NCBI GenBank assembly: GCA_002343505.1
Contig: DDQZ01000112.1
Coordinates: forward strand, 4,266 to 53,686
Length of the DNA: 49,421 bases
Source: Verrucomicrobiaceae bacterium UBA2429
GTDB taxonomy: Bacteria; Verrucomicrobiota; Verrucomicrobiia; Verrucomicrobiales; Verrucomicrobiaceae
Reading direction: 5' to 3'
Shown: piece after piece, positions 33,821-41,906 of the stretch
How positions within the stretch are numbered: position 1 is the stretch's first letter
Layout: each line of letters starts with the position of its first letter
The notes under the pieces: generated by a model
Seen by the model: only the letters and a program-made list of their open reading frames with translations
Told to the model about the DNA's origin: nothing
The model's database searches: none
Made by a program: the position numbers and the translations under genes

Positions 33821-34262
33821 CTGATTGGACACTTCATCCTTGATCATGTCCCAGGCATGCTCGCAGCGGTTGCGTTCCGGACTGTGGGGCGGCAGCGCCA
33901 CGATGCGCACCCGCTCCGGGAGCCGTGGGTCGCCGTCGCGCAGATGGAACCCGGCGTTGTCGCGGATGACGACATGCACTGCCTCAGTATCGCTCGCGGC
34001 GAGCTCTTTGAGATAGATCTGCGCCCTGTGCGTGCTGCCCTCCTGCGCCAGGCCTCAGTATCGCTCGCGGCGAGCTCTTTGAGATAGAGCGCGTCACAGC
34101 CGAGGTTCACGGTGGGCAGGTGGGCAAAGTGCGCCTCTCCCCCGGTCACCTTCAGCGAGCCGTAAAGGTAGTCTCATTCATGCCTGGTCTGCCGCTCCAC
34201 CACCGGGCACGCGCCCTTGGGCACCCAGACTCGGCGCAAGTCGGTGTGCGGGTCAAAGCGTG
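33821..34262 (-). mobile_element. Relic of an IS630-family transposase (C-terminal part)
   Basis: On the minus strand the frame gives RFDPHTDLRRVWVPKG, then QTRHE, a TGA stop (34174-34176), DYLYGSLKVTGGEAHFAHLP, YLKELAASDTEA, and after a frame change MHVVIRDNAGFHL, RVRIVALPPHSPERNRCEHAW and DMIKDEVSN. DNAGFH, LPPHSPExNxxExxWDxIK and the YLYGS block are standard IS630 transposase features, including the second Asp and final Glu of the DDE set. Family members have Trp where this one has TGA (RYEW-type), so the stop looks like TGG to TGA. The N-terminal helix-turn-helix and both ends of the element are missing. 34263-34381 shows no recognisable gene. Confidence 0.85.
33981..34087. repeat. 36-bp direct repeat within the transposase relic
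   Basis: The 36 bases at 33981-34016 (starting GCCTCAGTATCGCTCGCGGC) recur exactly at 34052-34087, an offset of 71 bp. Because 71 is not a multiple of three, the duplication shifts the transposase reading frame between YLKELAASDTEA copies. Confidence 0.93.
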
Positions 34263-34381
34263 GTTGCCTTCGTTCCTCAGGCTCCGCGGGAAGGCTTCGC
34301 CAAAACGGACGCCGCTCACGCGGCAAGGCGGTCATCCATCACCCATGTTGATTTCACAAGCCGGAAAATCCTCGCATTCTG

Positions 34382-35872
34382 TCACGCCTCCGCCTCGGCC
34401 AGGGCGCGCAGGGCTTTGCGGTCGAGTTTTTGGTTGGCGGTGCGGGGCAGCTCGGGGATGGGGTGGATGCGGTCGGGCAGCTTGGCCTGCTCGAGCATGG
34501 TGGCGAGGGCGCTGAGCACTCCGGCGGCGGCGGGGGGCGCGCCCTGGGTGGTGAGGTAGAGGCGGAGCAGGCCGCGCGGCTCGTCTTTCACGCAGCCGGC
34601 GCCGGTGATGCCGGGCAGGGCACAGGCGGCGTCCTCGACTTCGGCGGGGTTCAGCCGGGTGCCGCGGTGCTTGATGAGGAAGTCGTCGCGCGAATGGAAG
34701 GTGATGAAGCCGGCCTCGTCCACGCGCCCCTGGTCGCCGCTGAAGAGGGTGGGCACGCCGTCCAGGTGGCGGAAGCGTTTGGCCGTCTCCTCCGGGGCGC
34801 GCCAGTAGCCGGGGCTGAGGTGGGGGCCTTGGATGACGAGCTCGCCGAGTTCACCCGGAGGCAGGCGGCGGCCTTCGGCGTCCACGGCGAAGACGGTGGT
34901 GCCATCCAGCGGGCGGCCGACCGAGGCGGGGTGGGCATCCAGCTCATCGGGCAGGAGGATGGAGACGCGCTTGCATTCGGTGAGGCCGTACATGGGGAAG
35001 ACGCGGGCGCGGGGGAAAAGCTCGCGCAGTTGGGAGATGTGCGCCTGGGGGAGGTGGTCGCCCGTGTTCGTGAACATCCGCAGGGCGGGCAGGGGGCGCG
35101 GGCGGTGGCGCTGCATTTTCAGCAGGGCGGCGAAGAGGGTGGGCACGCCGGGCAGGACGGTGATGCCGCGCCGGGCGAGCACGCCGGGCAGCTCGGGGCC
35201 GGCCATCTCCGGCCGCGCCAGGGAGAGCGTGGCACCGGCGAGGCAGGCGTAAAACATCTGGTAGAGCGCGTAGTCGAAGGAAAGGGGCAGGAAGACGCCG
35301 ATGCAGTCGCCTTTTTCATACCCGAGCCGCGCCTGGATGGCGGGGGCGACGAAGGCGACATTGCCATGTGTGAGGATGACGCCGCGCGGGGTGCCCGTGC
35401 TGCCGGAGGTGAAGACGAGGAAGGCGGCATCGGCGGGGGTGAGCGCGGCGGGCGGCGCGCCGGGGCCTGTGGCGGGGATTTCCTCCAGCAAATGCACGCG
35501 CGCGGTGCTGGTGGCGGCGGTCTCGCGCAGGTGGGCGGTGGGCGCGTCGAGCAGCACGAGCGCGGGTTCGCATTGCGCGAGGATGCGGGCGAGGCCGGCG
35601 GGCTGGAGCTGCGGGGAGAGCAGGGAAAAGAGCGCGCCGAGGCGCAGGGCGGCGAAGGCGATGAGGGGCAGCTCGATGCGGTTCGGCGCACAGACCAGGA
35701 CGCGCGCGCCTTTTTCCACACCTTGGGCGCGCATCCAGCCGGCGAGCGCCTCCACGCGGGCGAGACCTTCGGCAAAGGTGAGGGAAATGCCTTCATCCTC
35801 CAGGAAGACGGTGTCCGGCCATTGGCGGGCGGCTTGCGCGAGCCAGTCGTGGGGGAGCGCGGGTGTGGGCAT
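34382..35872 (-). CDS. AMP-forming acyl-CoA synthetase/ligase
   Basis: 496 aa from ATG 35872. ANL-superfamily adenylating enzyme: P-loop FTSGSTGTPRGVIL begins at residue 154, MYGLTECKRVS is the A5 motif, GELVIQGPHLSPGYW and FSGDQGRVDEAGFITFHSRDDFLIKHRGTRLNPAEVED cover A7-A8, and NQKLDRKAL holds the terminal catalytic Lys (A10). Residues 1-20 have no signal, so it is cytoplasmic. It activates a carboxylate with ATP and probably transfers it to CoA or a carrier protein. HSRDDFLIKHRGTRLNPAEVE resembles ligases linked to exosortase or surface-polymer loci, but no such partner is visible, so the substrate is open. Stands alone between the IS relic and the rhodanese gene. Confidence 0.9.
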   Translation of the reverse strand: MPTPALPHDWLAQAARQWPDTVFLEDEGISLTFAEGLARVEALAGWMRAQGVEKGARVLVCAPNRIELPLIAFAALRLGALFSLLSPQLQPAGLARILAQCEPALVLLDAPTAHLRETAATSTARVHLLEEIPATGPGAPPAALTPADAAFLVFTSGSTGTPRGVILTHGNVAFVAPAIQARLGYEKGDCIGVFLPLSFDYALYQMFYACLAGATLSLARPEMAGPELPGVLARRGITVLPGVPTLFAALLKMQRHRPRPLPALRMFTNTGDHLPQAHISQLRELFPRARVFPMYGLTECKRVSILLPDELDAHPASVGRPLDGTTVFAVDAEGRRLPPGELGELVIQGPHLSPGYWRAPEETAKRFRHLDGVPTLFSGDQGRVDEAGFITFHSRDDFLIKHRGTRLNPAEVEDAACALPGITGAGCVKDEPRGLLRLYLTTQGAPPAAAGVLSALATMLEQAKLPDRIHPIPELPRTANQKLDRKALRALAEAEA

Positions 35873-35938
35873 GGGCGCTTTTATGGGCCGGGATTCTGGC
35901 GCGTGCAAGGTTGTTGCAGGCCAGGGCTGGCGCGGAGT

Positions 35939-36376
35939 TCACTGCCGGGCGGCTTTCCAGGCGGGCCAACCGCCTTTGAGGATGAGGCAGGTGTCCAGAG
36001 GCACGAGTGGGGTGAGCTTTTCGCGGACGCGGTGGCTGGCCTCGCATTTCTCTCCTCCGCAGTAGATGATGACAGGCATGTCCGTGGTTTGGAGGGTGTC
36101 GAGCAGGGCCAGGAGATGCTCGTCGAATTTTTGCTCGTTGAGCTGGAGGGCGCCAGGGATGTGGTCCTCCTGGTATTGCTCGTCGGGCCTTGCGTCGAGC
36201 CAGAGGACCTTATTCTGCCAGCGCTCCTCAATCTGCTGGAGGGTGATCTCGTGCTCGCGCAGAGGACTGTCCTGGAGGTAAAGCGCGGGCGCGCGCGGGT
36301 GCAGGAGGTGTGTGGCCGCGGCGGCCAGGAGGGTCATGCCGCCGAGAATGAAGGCCTGGAAGACGGCGCGGATCAT
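35939..36376 (-). CDS. Membrane-anchored rhodanese-like protein
   Basis: 145 aa. An N-terminal hydrophobic segment (about 5-22, VFQAFILGGMTLLAAAAT) is an anchor or signal. The rhodanese domain spans 43-143: VLWLDARPDEQYQEDHIPGALQLN is the CH2A-like region, and VIIYCGGEKCEASHRVREKL contains the active-site Cys106 with a second Cys111 in the loop, followed by the C-terminal KGGWPAWKAA. Likely handles sulfane sulfur or thiol redox outside the cytoplasm. It overlaps the DUF1573 gene by 4 bp (start and stop codons share ATGA), so the two are translationally coupled. Confidence 0.9.
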   Translation of the reverse strand: MIRAVFQAFILGGMTLLAAAATHLLHPRAPALYLQDSPLREHEITLQQIEERWQNKVLWLDARPDEQYQEDHIPGALQLNEQKFDEHLLALLDTLQTTDMPVIIYCGGEKCEASHRVREKLTPLVPLDTCLILKGGWPAWKAARQ

Positions 36377-37065
36377 GGAGGGGGCTGGGTTGCGTCCAGG
36401 CTTGCGGGTTTGCGATAGACGGAAAAGAAGGCGAGCTGGCGCTGGTATTTGGCGATCTTGCTGTCGGTCTCGATGCGCAGGGCGCCGAGCATGACTTCCT
36501 GGGTGTTTTTCGGCTTCACGGTGACCTCGTACTCGCGCCCTGGCTGGACTTCTTTGAAGCTGAATTCGACGTTCTCGCGCGTGGAGCTGATGTTGGTGAT
36601 GCGGAGGGGTTCGTCACCGCTCATGATGACGCGGGTGACTTTTGCCTGCGGCTCGTCTCCCAGCCACCATTGGAGGGTCTTGGGCTCGATCTTGATGATC
36701 TCCGGGACGATGAGCATGAAGGGGATGACCCACTCGGGCTGGGCTGGGTCGTCGGTTCTGGCGTGGATGGTCTTCTCGTGCCTGCCGGTGAAGGAGGAGA
36801 CTTTGAAGACGGCCTTGCCGGAGCCTTTTTCACCGGGTTGATAGACGGGCTTGTCGAGGTCGGCGCTGAGGCAGGAGCAGGAGCTGTCGAGCGTCAGCAC
36901 ATGCACGGGCTTGGAGCCTTTGTTGGTAAAGGCGAAGTGGACGGTGACCTGCTCATCCTCGGGCTTGGGGTGGACCTCAATGACGGGCGTCTCCAGCGCC
37001 AGTTCGGCGCGGCACCAGGCGGCGGAGAGGAGGCAAAGGGCGAGAATGGCAGGCCTGCGGTTCAT
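36373..37065 (-). CDS. Secreted DUF1573 domain protein
   Basis: 230 aa from ATG 37065 (five residues shorter than the longest frame). Signal peptide MNRRPAILALCLLSAAWCRA, possibly with Cys18 near the cleavage region. Residues 40-110 match DUF1573: VHFAFTNKGSKPVHVLTLDSSCSCLSADLDKPVYQPGEKG with Cys63 and Cys65. The fold is an ASPM/SPD-2/hydin-like beta-sandwich. Two Cys two residues apart and the coupled rhodanese downstream suggest a periplasmic thiol or sulfur role, which is inference. The C-terminal half (about 115-215) looks like a second sandwich. Function of DUF1573 proteins is not established. Confidence 0.85.
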   Translation of the reverse strand: MNRRPAILALCLLSAAWCRAELALETPVIEVHPKPEDEQVTVHFAFTNKGSKPVHVLTLDSSCSCLSADLDKPVYQPGEKGSGKAVFKVSSFTGRHEKTIHARTDDPAQPEWVIPFMLIVPEIIKIEPKTLQWWLGDEPQAKVTRVIMSGDEPLRITNISSTRENVEFSFKEVQPGREYEVTVKPKNTQEVMLGALRIETDSKIAKYQRQLAFFSVYRKPASLDATQPPP

Positions 37066-37095
37066 GAGGAAATGAGCCACAGGCGGCGGGCCGGG

Positions 37096-38778
37096 TCAAC
37101 GCCGCTTCTTTTTGCGCCCGTGCAGGATGGCGCGCGCCTTGTCCTCCTCGTCGAGGACGGTGGTGTACTTGTAGCTGAAGCCCCCCAGCTTGCGGCGGGG
37201 GATCTTTTGATTGATGAGCCGCTCGATGCTGGCCACATAGGGCAGTTCCTCGGCGCTGAAGAGGGTGAAGGCGTCCCCCTCCTTTTGCGCGCGCCCGGTG
37301 CGTCCGATGCGGTGCACATAGTCCTCGGAGTTTTCGGGCACCATGAAGTTGATGACGTGGGTGACGCCGCTGATGTCGAGACCGCGCGCGGCGAGGTCAG
37401 TGGCGACGATGACCTCAAACTCTCCGTCACGGAAGCCCTTGAGCGCCTTTTCGCGGTCCTTCTGGCTGATGTCGCTGTGCATGACGGCGACTTTGTACTC
37501 GCCGGTCTGGCGGATGGCTCCGTAGAGCTGGTCGGCCTGCATTTTGGTGCGGGTGAAGATCATCATCGAATTGAAATGAGTCTGCTTGAGGATGGCGAGC
37601 AGCAGCTCCTCGCGCTGGTCGCCGGCCACGGGATACATGAAATGGCTGACAGTCTCGGCGGGGGAGAAGCGGATGCCGATCTCGATGCTGACGGGATCTT
37701 TGAGCGCGAAGTCCGCCAGGGTCTTGATCTGCGGCGGCATGGTGGCGGAGAAAAACAGGGTCTGCCGCGACTTCGGCGTGCGCTCGACGATGCGGCGGAC
37801 GTCGGGCAGGAAGCCCATGTCAAGCATGCGGTCCACCTCGTCGAGGATGAGCACCTCCACATCGTCGAGCCTGGCGGTGCCATCCTGCATGAAATCGAGC
37901 AGACGCCCGGGAGTGGCGACAACGATGTCCACACCCTCCTGCAAACCGCGGCGCTGTTTTTCATAACCGACGCCGCCGTGAACGAGCAGCACGCGCTGCC
38001 CGGTGTGCCTGCCGTATTTTTCAAACTGCTCGACGACCTGCGCCGCGAGTTCGCGCGTGGGCTCGAGCACGAGGCAGCGGAACTTGCCCGGAGCGCCCAG
38101 GCGGCTGAGAGTGGGCAGGGCGAAGGCGGCTGTTTTGCCCGTGCCTGTCTGCGAGGCGCCGACGACGTCGCGGCCCTCAAGCACGACCGGGATGGCCTGG
38201 GACTGGATGTTCGTGGGAGTCTCGTAGCCGCTCTCGCGGATGCCGGCGAGCACGGCGGGTGCCAGCCCGAGATTCTCGAATGCCGGAGCATACGGCCCTT
38301 CGGGCACGGGCGGCGGCGGCGGCGGGGGCAGAGGCTCGAAGTTACGGATGGGGGCCCTGGGTTCGGCGGAACGCTCGCGACCACCGCGAGGCCCGCGCCC
38401 TTCACGTTTGCGCTCGCCGCGTTCCTCGCGGGGCGGGCGGTTTTCGCTTTCACGGCGGGGTTTTCTTTCCCGTCCGCCCTCTCGCTCGCGCCGCGGACCA
38501 CGCGGGGGGCGGCTGTCACCGTCGGTGTGGTCCTCGCGCGGCGGACGCGCATGGGGATGCATCTTGGCCGGGTGGCGCCCGTCGGCGTGTTTTGGCTCCG
38601 CGGCGGACGTTTTTTTCTTCCCAAGTCCGATGATTTTTTTCAGCCCGGCCTTGAGATGGCCGAGGAGGGATTTCTTTTTCTTTGGCTCGGTGGGTTTGGA
38701 GTGGCTCACGGGATGGGGAGTGGATGGGGCTGGCGACTGTGCCGCAGGCGCGGCGCGGAGGCAAAGCCGTAGTTGCAT
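37096..38778 (-). CDS. DEAD-box-type ATP-dependent RNA helicase
   Basis: 560 aa from ATG 38778. The frame reaches 38829, but that start lies in the tRNA gene; GTG 38709 (giving VSHSKPTEPKKKK) is an equally reasonable start. Residues 1-160 are a disordered extension rich in Lys, Arg, Pro and Glu. The helicase core follows: FENLGLAPAVLAGIRESGYETPTNIQSQAIP (Q motif), ASQTGTGKT (motif I), PTRELAAQ, TPGR, DEVD in place of DEAD (motif II), SAT (III), MIFTRTK, ATDLAARGLDI and HRIGRTGRA (VI), ending in a basic tail (HGRKKKRR). Length and order resemble RhlE-like helicases. It unwinds RNA, perhaps for ribosome assembly or mRNA decay. It sits 30 bp upstream of the DUF1573 gene. Confidence 0.93.
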   Translation of the reverse strand: MQLRLCLRAAPAAQSPAPSTPHPVSHSKPTEPKKKKSLLGHLKAGLKKIIGLGKKKTSAAEPKHADGRHPAKMHPHARPPREDHTDGDSRPPRGPRREREGGRERKPRRESENRPPREERGERKREGRGPRGGRERSAEPRAPIRNFEPLPPPPPPPVPEGPYAPAFENLGLAPAVLAGIRESGYETPTNIQSQAIPVVLEGRDVVGASQTGTGKTAAFALPTLSRLGAPGKFRCLVLEPTRELAAQVVEQFEKYGRHTGQRVLLVHGGVGYEKQRRGLQEGVDIVVATPGRLLDFMQDGTARLDDVEVLILDEVDRMLDMGFLPDVRRIVERTPKSRQTLFFSATMPPQIKTLADFALKDPVSIEIGIRFSPAETVSHFMYPVAGDQREELLLAILKQTHFNSMMIFTRTKMQADQLYGAIRQTGEYKVAVMHSDISQKDREKALKGFRDGEFEVIVATDLAARGLDISGVTHVINFMVPENSEDYVHRIGRTGRAQKEGDAFTLFSAEELPYVASIERLINQKIPRRKLGGFSYKYTTVLDEEDKARAILHGRKKKRR

Positions 38779-38818
38779 TCCTGGTTTCCCAACAAGGCCC
38801 GTCTGGCCGCTCCTGATT

Positions 38819-38894
38819 TGGTGGAGCATAGCGGATTCGAACCGCTGACCTTCTCAATGCCATTGAGACGCTCTACCAACTGAGCTAATGCCCC
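38819..38894 (-). tRNA. tRNA-Ala (anticodon GGC)
   Basis: Read on the minus strand the sequence begins GGGGCATTAGCTCAGTTGGT and folds as a full cloverleaf. The acceptor stem GGGGCAT pairs with ATGCTCC and includes the G3-U70 wobble that identifies tRNA-Ala. The D arm GCTC/GAGC and anticodon stem TCTCA/TGAGA enclose loop ATGGCAT with anticodon GGC. The T arm is AGCGG-TTCGAAT-CCGCT. Discriminator A73 is followed by an encoded CCA (38819-38821). It lies between the Sel1 gene terminator and the helicase gene. Confidence 0.97.
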
Positions 38895-38932
38895 GGAAAA
38901 TAAAACCGGCTCCCCCTGGTCAGGGGAGCCGG
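38895..38932 (-). terminator. Rho-independent terminator of the Sel1-repeat gene
   Basis: A perfect 10-bp GC-rich stem (CCGGCTCCCC 38906-38915 with GGGGAGCCGG 38923-38932) has a 7-nt loop. On the minus strand it is followed by TTTTATTTTCC (38895-38905). It lies about 50 bp past the Sel1 stop codon and directly before the tRNA, so the tRNA must have its own promoter or be processed from read-through. Confidence 0.88.
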
Positions 38933-38984
38933 AGATTAGCGTCACGACCTGCTTTGACAAGCTGATTTTGCGACAAACTTCCGC

Positions 38985-40604
38985 TTAGCGAGTGGACTTG
39001 CTTTCGCCGCCTTTGGGGGCTGCTTCGGAGGAGGATTTCTTGAGCGTGTCGTAGATTTTCTTGGCTTCGGCGATCTCGTCGGTCTTCAAGGTCTTCTTGA
39101 GTTCGTCGCGGTATTTGACAGCCAGTTCGGCATTGCTGGAGGCGTCCACCGCCAAGTCCGCCCAGGCGAGCGCGCGGGCTTTGTCAGGAACATTTTTGGC
39201 GGTGTTCAGCCCGCGCTCGGCAAGGCTGGCAAGGCGCAGCATGGCGAGCGGCGCGCCGGCCTCGGCGGCATTGGTGTATTGCTGGGAGGCGGCCTCAATG
39301 TTTGCCGGGCCGCCGACACCGGCCTCATACATCTGGCCGAGGGCGATCTGGGCGGCCACGTTTCCACGATCGGCGGCGAGCTGATACCAGGCTTTGGCGG
39401 CGACGACATCCTGGGCCACGCCGGTGCCGTTTTGATAAAGTCCGGCCAGACGAAACTGCGCCTGGGCAAGTCCGTTGTTGGCGGCGCGGAGGAAGAAATT
39501 ATAGGCTTTCTCGGGGTCCTTGTCCACGACAGTACCGGTCTCGTAATAGACACCGACATTGAAGAAGGCTTCCGGCAGTCCGTTCTGGGCGGCGAGGCGG
39601 TAGAGGTCGAGGGCGCTTTTGTCATTCTTCTGGATGACAATCTCGGCTTTCTCCCCTTCGCCCTGGGTCAGGCCGGCTTCGAAGTAGTTGCCGAGGCGGA
39701 AAAGAGCCTGGGCGTCGTTGCCGTTGGCGGCCTTGGTGTAGTATTCGACGGCTTTCTTGAGGTCTTTGGCGGTGCCGCCCATGCCGTTTTCATAAATGGC
39801 GCCCAGCAGGCGGTTGGCGGCGGCGAAGCCTTTGGCGGCGGCGTCTTCGAACATTTTCTTGGCTTTCTCAGGATCCTTCTTCACGAGCTGGGAACTGCCT
39901 TCGGGATCGCCGTCGAAAAGACGCGCGGCATAGGTGGACATGGCGACGGGGTTGCCCTGGTCACTGGCTTTGATGAGCATTTCGAGGGCCTTCTTGTCAT
40001 CCTTGGGAAGTCCGGTGGCACCCTGGGTGTAAAGCTGGCTCAGACCGAGGGTGGCCTCGCCATCGCCTGCGGCACTGCCTTTTTCGAGGAGCGCCTTGGC
40101 TTTCTCGACACTGGCCTCGACTCCGCCGACGCCGCCGAGATGGAGGTTGGCGAGAAGACGGCGGGCCACTTTGTTATCACCGGCCTCGGCTTCCTGGATG
40201 AGTTTCACCGCTTCCTTGACACTGGCCTCGTTCTGCTGGCCAGCCTGGAGCAGCACCTGGGCGAGTTCGACCTTGGCAAGGAGCTGGCCTTGCTCGGCAG
40301 CCTTGCGATAGAGGACGACCACCTCGTTAAGGTTGCTGTTGCTCAGCACGCCCCAGTGGGCCAGAGCGTACTGGGCGTCCTTGTCGCCCGTCTGCGCCAG
40401 TTCATTGACCTTGGCGAGGGCCTCGTTGAAGGATGCGTTGACGTCAGGGCCCTTGCCCGGATCTTCCGCGGCGGCCTTTTGGGCGGCGGCGAGGTTTTCC
40501 AGGGTGGACATCATGTCTTTGCTGATGCCGGGCATGTCATCGGTGTTCAGACCGGCGACAACGACCATGGCGGCGAGTTTGGCTTTGAGGGCTGTGAGGA
40601 ACAT
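38985..40604 (-). CDS. Sel1-repeat (TPR-like) protein
   Basis: 539 aa. About ten 36-residue Sel1-like repeats fill residues 70-490; clear ones are AVEYYTKAANGNDAQALFRLGNYFEAG, ALDLYRLAAQNGLPEAFFNVGVYYETG, AYNFFLRAANNGLAQAQFRLAGLYQNG and AKAWYQLAADRGNVAAQIALGQMYEAG. The N-terminus (FLTALKAKLAAMVVVAGL) is mildly hydrophobic and could be a signal or anchor. The C-terminus is Lys-rich. Such solenoids mediate protein-protein contacts; no partner is suggested by the neighbours. It is a single-gene unit with its own downstream terminator. Confidence 0.92.
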   Translation of the reverse strand: MFLTALKAKLAAMVVVAGLNTDDMPGISKDMMSTLENLAAAQKAAAEDPGKGPDVNASFNEALAKVNELAQTGDKDAQYALAHWGVLSNSNLNEVVVLYRKAAEQGQLLAKVELAQVLLQAGQQNEASVKEAVKLIQEAEAGDNKVARRLLANLHLGGVGGVEASVEKAKALLEKGSAAGDGEATLGLSQLYTQGATGLPKDDKKALEMLIKASDQGNPVAMSTYAARLFDGDPEGSSQLVKKDPEKAKKMFEDAAAKGFAAANRLLGAIYENGMGGTAKDLKKAVEYYTKAANGNDAQALFRLGNYFEAGLTQGEGEKAEIVIQKNDKSALDLYRLAAQNGLPEAFFNVGVYYETGTVVDKDPEKAYNFFLRAANNGLAQAQFRLAGLYQNGTGVAQDVVAAKAWYQLAADRGNVAAQIALGQMYEAGVGGPANIEAASQQYTNAAEAGAPLAMLRLASLAERGLNTAKNVPDKARALAWADLAVDASSNAELAVKYRDELKKTLKTDEIAEAKKIYDTLKKSSSEAAPKGGESKSTR

Positions 40605-40719
40605 AAGGGTTGGTATATGGGGGGGCTTTGGTACCGAATTTAGCGGTAAGCGTTCACTTTTTTCAGGTTTTGGCCGGACAAATCAAGACTTTAGCGCGGT
40701 TTTTTGAAAAAACTTGGTT

Positions 40720-40740
40720 TGGGAATGCTGAGCATTCCCG
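40720..40740 (-). terminator. Possible terminator after the alpha/beta hydrolase gene
   Basis: GGGAATGC and GCATTCCC (40721-40728, 40732-40739) form a perfect 8-bp stem with a 3-nt loop, about 85 bp past the hydrolase stop. On the minus strand TTTTTT begins 8 nt after the stem, later than in a classical terminator. The rest of the 220-bp gap 40605-40824 shows no gene. Confidence 0.35.
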
Positions 40741-40824
40741 TTTCACGCGGCTGTTTTGGGGAGGTCGTCAATGCCGTGCATGTCTCCCGAAGTTCGTGGA
40801 AAGCATGGCGGGGGATATCTGGAT

Positions 40825-41841
40825 TCAGCGTGGCAGCGGATGCTCTTTCTGGCAGTCTGGGTCGGGTTGTCCGGGCTGGCCCACCAGTTCGACGGGGTGG
40901 GTGTAGAGGTATTTCCAGACAGCTTCGTAGAGCAGGGTGCCATCGTCCGCCTTCGGGCTGCTTTTGCCGGGTGTGACGGCGCCGTGGGCCTTGCCGGCAT
41001 CGCCCCCGACATCGGCGGCGGAAATGAGGCGGCGGGAGTTTTCATACGGCGGCGCGGCATTGTCCACAGTGACAATCGGGCCAAACTCATGCATGCCCAG
41101 CAGCTCCCATGAGCGGCAGTAATGATCACCGGTCCAGCCGCCGTCGAGCACATGGGAGAAGCCGAAGTAGCGGCGCGGGTCCGTGGCGGAGGGCAGGGCC
41201 TGCCAGTCCTGCTCCTGGTCGCGCGGACCGCAGAGCATGACGACGCGGTCCACGGCTACTTCCTTGGCGAATCGCGCCGCCGTGGTGGAGCCGTGGGAAC
41301 TGCCGCTGATGATGACCTTGTCCCAGCGGATGCCCGTGCCGTCCCCGCTGATGAACTGACCCCATTTTCCGGCGGGGTTTTCCTTGTCGAGCCACTTCAC
41401 GAATTGGAAAGCGCGCTCCATCATGCCGTCGGGCTGGGGAATTTGGAGCTGGGCGCTCACATCCCGCCCGGTGGCGGCCTCCAGACGCACCCGGCCGCGC
41501 GCCAAGCGGTCTTCAGGCTTGAGAATGCCGAACCATTTGTTGGCGTAATGCACCTGGATGGCGTGCAGACCATAACTGTTGAGCCTCTCAAAAAGCGCGT
41601 CGTTGTGGCCCATGAGCCAGACGACCAGTTTTCCCCGCATGGGCACGCGCGGGTCCACCGAGGCGTTTTGCACATCCTGGGGTTTGCCGTCTTTGGAGAA
41701 GACAAAATCAATCTCCGGGTGCTCCCGGGCGCGCGGGTCCAGTTCGCTGGCGCGGGCGGTGAGTTTGAAGCGCCCGGCGTCCTCGCCATGGGCGGCGAAC
41801 TGAAAAGTCAGGCAGGCAAGGAATAGGAATCGTGCGATCAT
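40825..41841 (-). CDS. Secreted alpha/beta-hydrolase-fold protein
   Basis: 338 aa with signal peptide (MIARFLFLACLTFQFAAHG). Strand-turn motif VVWLMGHNDALFERLNSYGLHAIQVHY at about 73-99 is the oxyanion region. VIISGSSHGSTTAARFA holds the nucleophile elbow GxSxG with Ser182. VVMLCGPRDQEQDWQ follows. A late Asp and His for the triad are plausible (VTVDNAAPPYENSR, KAHGAVTPG) but not certain. It resembles BPSS1187-like hydrolases as far as I can recall; the substrate is unknown. Predicted periplasmic or extracellular. Single gene. Confidence 0.78.
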   Translation of the reverse strand: MIARFLFLACLTFQFAAHGEDAGRFKLTARASELDPRAREHPEIDFVFSKDGKPQDVQNASVDPRVPMRGKLVVWLMGHNDALFERLNSYGLHAIQVHYANKWFGILKPEDRLARGRVRLEAATGRDVSAQLQIPQPDGMMERAFQFVKWLDKENPAGKWGQFISGDGTGIRWDKVIISGSSHGSTTAARFAKEVAVDRVVMLCGPRDQEQDWQALPSATDPRRYFGFSHVLDGGWTGDHYCRSWELLGMHEFGPIVTVDNAAPPYENSRRLISAADVGGDAGKAHGAVTPGKSSPKADDGTLLYEAVWKYLYTHPVELVGQPGQPDPDCQKEHPLPR

Positions 41842-41906
41842 TAGGAACGCAGAAAACGGCGCGCCACTCCAGACTCCAGCATTTTTTCAGACCAGCCTTG
41901 TTTTCG

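Noticed and set aside
33821..34087. Read-through protein of truncated kinase K4 (88 extra residues)
   Set aside because: The added residues are the antisense of the transposase relic and overlap the internal duplication. They are not a designed domain.
34430..36418. 662-codon open frame on the plus strand opposite the acyl ligase and rhodanese
   Set aside because: Gly/Glu/Ala-rich shadow of two well-supported minus-strand genes.
36670..38772. 700-codon open frame on the plus strand opposite the helicase and DUF1573 genes
   Set aside because: Antisense shadow: it spans three real genes and the translation shows only low-complexity sequence.
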